Below are positions 41,501-50,500 of a DNA stretch of 64,000 nucleotides, one piece after another. Location: contig NC_135355.1 of assembly GCF_051622035.1 (NCBI RefSeq), positions 30,072,986 to 30,136,985 on the forward strand, written 5' to 3'. Position 1 is the stretch's first letter, and every line of letters starts with the position of its first letter. The notes below the pieces were generated by a model, which saw nothing but the letters and a program-made list of their open reading frames with translations, ran no database searches and was not told where the DNA came from. Source of the DNA: Arctopsyche grandis. Lineage: Eukaryota; Arthropoda; Insecta; Trichoptera; Hydropsychidae. The position numbers and the translations under genes were made by a program.

Positions 41501-44500
41501 AGACGGTCGATTTGTATTTTTTAATAACCACAAGACCTCGCCAGCAGCGTATTTGGCTGGAACTTGAACCCACGACCTATCTACTGGTATGAAATAGCTC
41601 TACCAGTGCACTACGCTGTAGCTATGGAAGAAATTGAGGAAATCATATTAAGTAATAATGTAATATACAGGATCTCAATTCTTAGTTCAAGGTTGATTCT
41701 GCCAAAAATAATTATTGAAATCGTTTGATATGAAAAACATTACATACATAAATATGTAGATCCGAAATCAATAGGAATTAAATTGTGTATTCGTGTTGAA
41801 CTACTTCCTATATTTTATGCCAAACGAGTTTTGAACTGTGAACTCTGAAAATGTTATAATTATTGCATTTGTTCTGGATAGTATACTCGTATATTATAAG
41901 TTATTTTACTGTTCAAAATTTTCCTGTATGGGTGTTGTTATTTTTTAATTTAACAATATGCATACCGAATAAAAAAATATAATAGTTGAACTTGAGAGTT
42001 AATTAGTAGATGATGATGATGTTAGCTCGAAAGACGAGCTTAAGTTTCAAACAAAAAACTATTGTTTTTTTAAAGGCAAAGGTCATCGGTGATTACCATA
42101 AAAGACAAACTTTTTTACTTGCATTAGTGAAACGCTACGCGCACAGGCGTTTATAGGTGGAGAAATTTCTAAAATTGTGTTTTCGTTTAGGTAATAATCC
42201 CTTTTATTTGTTTTTTTTTTTTAGAATTTGGACAATTGGAAAAGCTCGCGACGAAAGCAGGTGGAACACATAATCGAACGGTGTGTGGAAGTGAAAAGGT
42301 TAGAATCGGAAGAGCACGATCGAGCGCGTCGACGCTCTAAAACCTTCAATGAAATGATGGAAGACAGGTATTTTTTTTTCAATAGAAATAAAATACATTT
42401 TCAACGCTAAAAATAAACTTTTTTAATGAAACTAACTTATATTCGAAATTAAACTACGTGTAACAAAATGAAATTAAAATATAAACAGTAAAAATGTGTA
42501 TTTAAGGATCGCATTGAAGCAAAAATTTATCAAATTAACCCTTCCCCCGTATAATTTGTGAATTTTCTCAAAATATATTGTAAAGAATTAGTTCAAACTT
42601 GTTAGATATTCTGTGAGATGGCGTTAATTACGACATCGCACACTCATCATCGTTATTGTTGTTGTTTTTTATTTTGGAATTTTCTCATACAATTTTACCG
42701 TTCATTGTGTCGACACTTGTTGCACTGGCAGCTGCACTCGTACTTCCTTTCATTTTTCTTTCCGTGAGATTTCGATTGCGTCTAAACACTTTCACTTGTT
42801 AACTGATGGTACATGTACACATTGAATAATTTCTCCTGTGCTGAAATAAAAGTTAACCTTTGTAAATAATTTTAGGGCCGGCCGACGCAGCAGTCGTGCC
42901 CCACTTCCCATTTACAGCGAAGAAGACAACAACGACCTCAGCGACCTAGGAATAGGCACCAGCAGTGCTTCTGGAAAGAGTAGTCTTTCGGAAGACTGCG
43001 ACAATCATAGTTTAGCTGTAAGAATATATTGATTTACTGGTGGAGTAATGTTACTTTTGATTTGTAGTACTTATATATTTCTTATGTTTGGTGTTTCAGA
43101 GTGACGGTATGGACCTTGATAAGAATCACTCAGACTTGGACAACATGTCGAGCAGTGACACAGGCAATAGAAAGCTCGGTTCTAGTGCGAACGAATACGA
43201 CACATGTACGACAGCCACGATAAGCTCCCCAGAACCGGAAGAATACACATACGAGGGTGCCATACAAAATTACAAGTCTAGAATCATATCTAGTAAGTTG
43301 TCCAGTGATGCCATTGTGACAACAAAAGTCAACGGCATAAAAGAAAAATCGCCAGAGTCGAATGGTGTTCGAAGACCTTCTATCGGCAGTAAAATCGAAA
43401 ACAAACTGTCATCATTCGAATCAAAACGAGAATCAAGTGTTGAAAATTTGATAGATAAAAAGCCACTACCCAAAGTTGATATATTGAAAAAGAGAGAAGT
43501 TTTTGAAAAAGAAAGTTCGCCAGAATCTAATGGGCTGTCAAATAAATCAGCCGTCAAATCTGATTTTACAAATTCAAAGTCTATTAAAGAAAGGCTTTCC
43601 CATTTGGAAAAACTCTCTGAAGATACTAACAATATCAATAACAAAGTAAATAGCAAAATTGCTGTTAATACTACAACACTTAAAGATCGTCTCAACAGTT
43701 TGGAAAAGACGGTAGATTCTGTCGATAAGAATAATTTCAATAAATCAAACGGAGATCTAAACAGTTCCGTATCTATTAAAGATCGGCTATCAAGTTTAAA
43801 TACGAAAAATACGTCTGAAAAAGTAATCGTAAATACAGTCTCGACTCCGATCGTTACAACAACATTAAAAGATCGATTGGCAAATCTGGACTCTGCCAGA
43901 AGTAAAGAATCAAATTTGAATGTGTCGCCAGAGAGAGAGGTGATTGAAAAGTTCAAATTCAATAGTGTAACTAACGTATCTGATTCTAAACCCCAAAACG
44001 ATCATCAAATAAACGGTCAAACAAATGTCAACGGATTGGTCGATATCAAAAAATTCCACCGGTCCCTGGATAGTTTGGACACCGATGATAATCTTCTCTC
44101 TGAAAAGTTCGAACGCATCCAAAGTTTGGAAGATCTATGCGGCGACATTTGCACGGGAACCGATACTGATCGCGAAGACAGCGGAATCCACACCGGAGAC
44201 GTCTCATGTGCCGTCTCTCAAGACGACGAACCATGCGATACTTTCTCAGTTGCCTTGCTGAAAACGTCGACAAACTCTCAAGACACGGTTATATTTAATG
44301 AAGAGTTGAAGAGCGTTGAAGAAGCGATTTCCTTACAAGAGGAAGAGCCGATCACTCAAGAAGATAGTGTGTGCTTCGACCGAGATGAAGAAGATACGGT
44401 GAAATCCCTGGATCCGGACAATAGCGTAAGTCTACACGACAATTCGATCTCTTCGGAAAGTGAGCATATTGTTTTCGAAGGGAAAATGCTGATACATGTA

Positions 44501-47500
44501 AACTTTAACGAAATAAATTCTTTAGTTAATAATAATAATATTAATAATAGCAAAGGTATAGATTCAACTAACGATACTAATAATACTTTTAGAGATGAAT
44601 CGAAAGCTATATTGTCTTGTGATAAACCTGTGGTGACGGTATCTGAAATGTGTACTAATCCAACTTATTCTTCGCTATCGACCCGATTCAAACCTCCACC
44701 TTTGTCAAATTCCAATAAAATATATCCCGATCATTGTGCATCGCCGAACAAATTTGCTCAGAGTCCGCCCGTTTTAGAATCGACAGGCCGATGGACCATT
44801 TTACAGATTAATAATAAGAGCACACCCGCTAGTCCCGTTGTCGACACAACGCCGAATTATCCGATTAACGTCATCAAAGAGAAGTTCGAGTCAAACTGTC
44901 ACGAAGAAAAGTTTGTCTTTCAGGCCAATGGAAATTTCATATGCGACATTTCCAAAGCCATATCGGCTGATAGTTTCAATTGTAATAAAAATATCATGAA
45001 TGATGTCAACTAAACTATTGAATATATGTGTATGTGAAATGTGTATGTTGTACGTTTACATTTCTAAAAGCATTGTAATGTTCATTGCTTTTGGTGAAAT
45101 GTTTTCATTGCATTTTTCTATGATACTATTCAATATTTAATAACACTTTGAAAATTATATACATAAGTTACTTCGAGGATTTATGAGGCATAAAATTATC
45201 CATAATATGCAATCGAATACATATTATTAAATTATCTCATGACATTGTATCAACATTTGAATAATAACAACTATTAGAATGTATTGACGATAGATCGTTG
45301 TTACCTTTATTATATAATGCACAAATTATGATTGTGACAAAATACGATACCTCAAAACTCCCTTTATTATATTTAGATATGTGTAATACTGTTAATTAAA
45401 CACATCATAATCCTTGAACTGTAATACATATTTTATATACCTATATATTTATTGACGTATTGTAGAAGCAATTTTTTTGTAGAAATATAATTAAAATTGA
45501 AAATAATCATAATTATTTTCATAATGTACCTATTGCCCCCCTCTTAAGTACATCTCATGACGTCAAACGACTGTGTATTCTGTTTTCTTCTCATTCTTAT
45601 CTCATTACATCTACTAAAACCTCCAAGGTTGCACACTTCATATTCACACCGACTGACATTCAGATGAGTTTCATTTGCATCATTTATTTCAAAATGTGAC
45701 TAGTGAATTCTCGACCACACTCTAAACGGATTCATGAGATTTGCCATGATTCATTCATTTCTGTAAAAATTTCCTAGCTATGCTATCATTCTGGTTTCTC
45801 GTTTGGATAATAAAGCAAGGAGTTCAACACGTATGTCTTTTCATACCTTTCTTGGTGTTCTGTGTACTTATGTGTTATTTAACTTTTGCATGAGTTTTTT
45901 TTTTATATTCTCTGTTGTTTTTGTGCTGTGAATGCTTTTTTTTAATAATTTATAAATTTAACCACATCTGCTTATGTATGTATGTTTTATAAGGAGATAC
46001 TCTTCAGTATAAGCCTTCATGAAATGTATAGCGTTTTATATGTATTGTATTAAACTACGTCATAATTAATAAGGCTATGCTTACTCTAGTATATAATATT
46101 TGTAATATCATTTGAAAATTATTACATTCATTACATATTTGATGTATATATTTGATATTTTTTTATAATACAAAACCTGACAAATAAGCGTGTTACGTCA
46201 CGTCCTTGTCCTATAAAAATCATTTGTTTACATACATATATACAAAAAATATCCAATTTGCATACAGATTGTGAATATAATTTTTGTTTCGTGTATTTTT
46301 ATCATTTAGCAAGTTTATCTAGTGATAAAACTAATGTTCAAATTGTACAGTGATAAGTTTTATCACCGACTAGATAGGGGGGGTTTTTTTTTTGTTTAAA
46401 TTTTAAAGTTAACCTAGTGCTGATTTCAACGATTAGTGTTTTCAGTTACTTTCGTGTAAAATCACCTGATTAGATATCTTGCATGCAACAATTTTTATTT
46501 GATTTTGCATGAAGTTCACTATTATTTGTATGTGTATATGCATGCATTTTTAATAATTGTATATGTTGTAATAATGTCTAATCATATATTGTATGTTTTA
46601 GGTGTTTGACGCTTTAGAAAGCGCTTTCCAATTAATCGATACCGAGGATCAAATCGAACCACGTGCAATTAAAATGACCGAAGACAAACCCGCAAACGCT
46701 GTCCTGCAGCAAGTGGAAGAACATATTGCCAAAACTAATGTTACTTCCGTTGAAGCAAATGCACCAGAATTTTCTGTAGACTCTCCCGTCATTCTAAGAG
46801 AACCACCGGTTACAAAACCTATACCGCTGTATGAAAACGTTGAATTATTGTATCCACACGGCAATACTTCAAACAGCGACGTACTTGGATTGCCTCTAGG
46901 ACGACCTGTCAGTGCAATGCTACCTCCAAAAGAGAAACCACCTCCACCTCCCGTTGATGACATAGGCGACGATGAACTCAACGGAGATGTTAGTACAGTT
47001 TTCCACCATTTCATTTATTTACTGAATTTTTATTTTACTAAAGTATTTATATCATTTTTAGGCTCCACTCAAACGCCTCAATTCGACGAAGCGTATCAAG
47101 AAAGAGATCCGTAATAAGCGTTCTAGTTTTCTCGGCATCGAAGGAATGGACGATGATAGCTATCTAGAACCTGAATTGAAGCTCGCTCCAAGGCCAGACA
47201 TCACCACGTTTTTGCAGGAAGAAAGTCGTGTTGATAAAATGTATTATAGAAAATCGCTCTATTACGACTCCGATTCGAATCTTGGCGAGAGTCGCGATTC
47301 CGGAGTCGAATTAGATCGCGTGCACTCAGATGACCCATGGTCCAATAAACAGACATCACCAGATGTATTGTCGGAACAGCATAGTCGACAAGGCAGTGAG
47401 GTAATTAAACAAATATTTGCTATAATTAATGTATGAAATTTAAAGTAAATAATATGATATTTTCTATTTGGTTTGAGGATTCAAAAAGAAATATTCAAAA

Positions 47501-50500
47501 ATTTTACTTTGTGTGTCTATTTTATTCAAATATTAATATCTTTTTCTTTTTAACAGCCATTTACAAACACGAGCTTAACCTCCGATGAAGACATATGCAA
47601 AAAGGAAAGCGATTTGATTAGCATTGTCGATAATAATGAGAGGAATTACGTAAATATTGTTGCAATGCCGCATCAAAATGTCATGGGACAGCAATTAACG
47701 TATAAATTAAAAGAACTTGAACAAGAAAAAATGATTCTCGAAAATCAAACCCACGTCAATAGCGAAAATAATGCAGGCGATAAAAATCGAATGAAAAGTC
47801 TCGAAGACCAAATAAAAGAACAACAAGTTAGTATTTAATGTAATATACTATTTCAGTTGGAAACGTGTTATCTAACATCTTAAATCCATCGATAATATGT
47901 AATTAACTTTTTGTCTGATAACACGGATTGAGATAAAACCCAATTATAAATTATTATATTATGGTGTTTATTCGTTGATGCAAACTGTTACGCGTCGTTT
48001 AATGCTATTTTAATACATCTAACATACGCCGCCTTAAATTTATTGTAACGAATACTAAATTGATGTCTTGCTGTGATTAAAAACGAAAATGTTCACTAAA
48101 AATATTCAAACGTAAAGGGAACTCAGCTATGTGAATATATGTATATGTAAATATATCTTTCCAAAGATGCTATATTTAATTGACTACAAGCAAAAAGTAG
48201 CTGAATTTCCTTTTAATCTATTAATTTAATGAAATGCATCCCTTATTAACCGTATATAACAAACATGGTAACTATTTTAATTTCAGAAAAAAGAAATAAT
48301 CGAAAGGTGCAATGATTCCTATGATGATGGGCACTCTGAGGTGAATAATCAAATACAATTGACACCATTAAATCGTGCATATTAGATATAATCTTATTAT
48401 TATCTTAACCAAACTATGACAAATTATATAAATGTGTATATCCATATTTTTTCTACTTTCATACTATTTTTTATACTTGGTGTGTGCACTGTATTATATA
48501 TCATACTTATAATATATGTACATATATGTAAAACGAGATTTTCTATCTAATAAAAATCAATTTATTACATCAATTTTTACTATTATATTATACGTACATA
48601 TTTATATACATCTCATAATTTTATCTAAAAGATTAAACATATATATTCTTGAATTAATAAGAAAACCATATCTATGAAGACACTTGCATGTTAAATAAAA
48701 AATGTGTCATTGATCAATCACACACTATCTTGAACGATTTATGTGCAAAATTTAACAATATGATTAATTCTTACTCATATACATTTCTATTATTACCATT
48801 TTATATCTTCTATTATCTGCTATAAAAGTCTTAGAGAATTTATGCTGGCAAAAATCAACATTGACAAGCATTACATTATGTATATATACTCAACATTTAC
48901 TAGGTATAATCAAATGAAAACTTTCCACACTGATTACACTGAATCAAATGATACACGTTCGTCTTTGCCGCTGTCGATTCTCTAATGCTAACAACACCAT
49001 TGTTTTTGCCATTATCTATTTCGCTTACCATAATATACAGCTTTACATTATCTATATCAATAGAAAGATACAATGATATGTCTAAAATTTAATTTAATTA
49101 TTTCAGGAAGTATTGAGGGTAGAAAGGGAATTGCTTCAACTGGAACAGGAAGAATTAAAACGCCAAAGGGACAGTCTTATGTTCAAGGAAACCCAAGCGC
49201 GTCGTATCAACGGCAGATCTCTTCAAGATATAAACATGGTGCAATCTTTTACCACACCGCTAACGAAAGAGGCACCAATCTATTCGTATGCCCCTCCGAC
49301 TCCAGCTAGTGTTAACTATCGTCAATCAATGCCAGATCTTGCTATGAAACAATCTGAACTGTCTCATTTTTCTCCGATGAATTATACAAACGGACCAAAG
49401 AACACAAACAAAAAATTACCTCCACCCATTCCTCCGTCGAAGCCGACTCGAAGTTTGGAATTGCAAGAACGTGAAATCACGCTTAGGTATGATTTAATGT
49501 GATATGTAACTTTTCAAGCTCATTTCAAGCATTTTATTTATTTTTAACTCAATATTTTAGGAATAGCAGAATACCGTCAGCTGAATATTCAAACATTGAC
49601 GACTTGATGCTGAGGCAAAAGCCATCAGAGCAAGTTCAACAATCGAACAATATTCATTCTCACAATCAGATGTCGAGGCACACTTTACAGGTAATTTTAT
49701 TTAACCGTTATTTACATCTTACGTTCTAAAGGCTATTTTACTTTTTAAATAAATTATCAGGCCAGTTTTATACATTTCAACGGGGAAAATTGCTGTATTA
49801 AAACCTGATTATTAATTTTAAATTCTTTGAAATTTTGATAATGTCAATTTATCTTTGGTTCGTATAAGAATTTGATTGATGTATGTAATTTACGATCCAT
49901 ATCTGTGTATACATATATCATGTTCTAATATATTTTTTTATCTATTTCAAATGATTATTATCATTTGAAATAGTTTATTTGTCTTATAGTAACATACAAA
50001 TAACGGAAAATATACATACATATTCACAATTTAAAATGAACAATGATATTATACAAACATTCATCATTATATAATAAAGTAGCTGAACCCCGGCATGCGT
50101 TGCAATGCCATAATAACGCATGCAATTCCCGTTCCCGTTCCCATTTTTCGGAACAACGCAGGCAGCGAACACCCTGGTCGCAACGCGAAAACGTTTTTCC
50201 CGTTTCCGCTCCCGTTTTTTCCCGTTTTTTTTTCACGGTAATCTTCCCGGACATGCATACAACAAATCCTGAAAGTTCCATCGTAATCGCTTCAGTGGCT
50301 TAAGAGCCTATTCGAGATACACACACAGACATTCATTTTTATATATATACATAGATATATTTAAATTCATATTATATCATAAAGAATTACATTCATATCC
50401 CCACATATTAATATTATTAGTTGTGTCAATCTTAACTATTATTGAAATAATTTATTTCTCCTGTAGGCATTGAGTGCTGCTCCTCGTTCACGATTGATCC

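Noticed and set aside
43270..43962. 230-codon minus-strand open frame
   Set aside because: Antisense shadow of the Ser-rich smash exon; the sense strand shows splice sites and family similarity.
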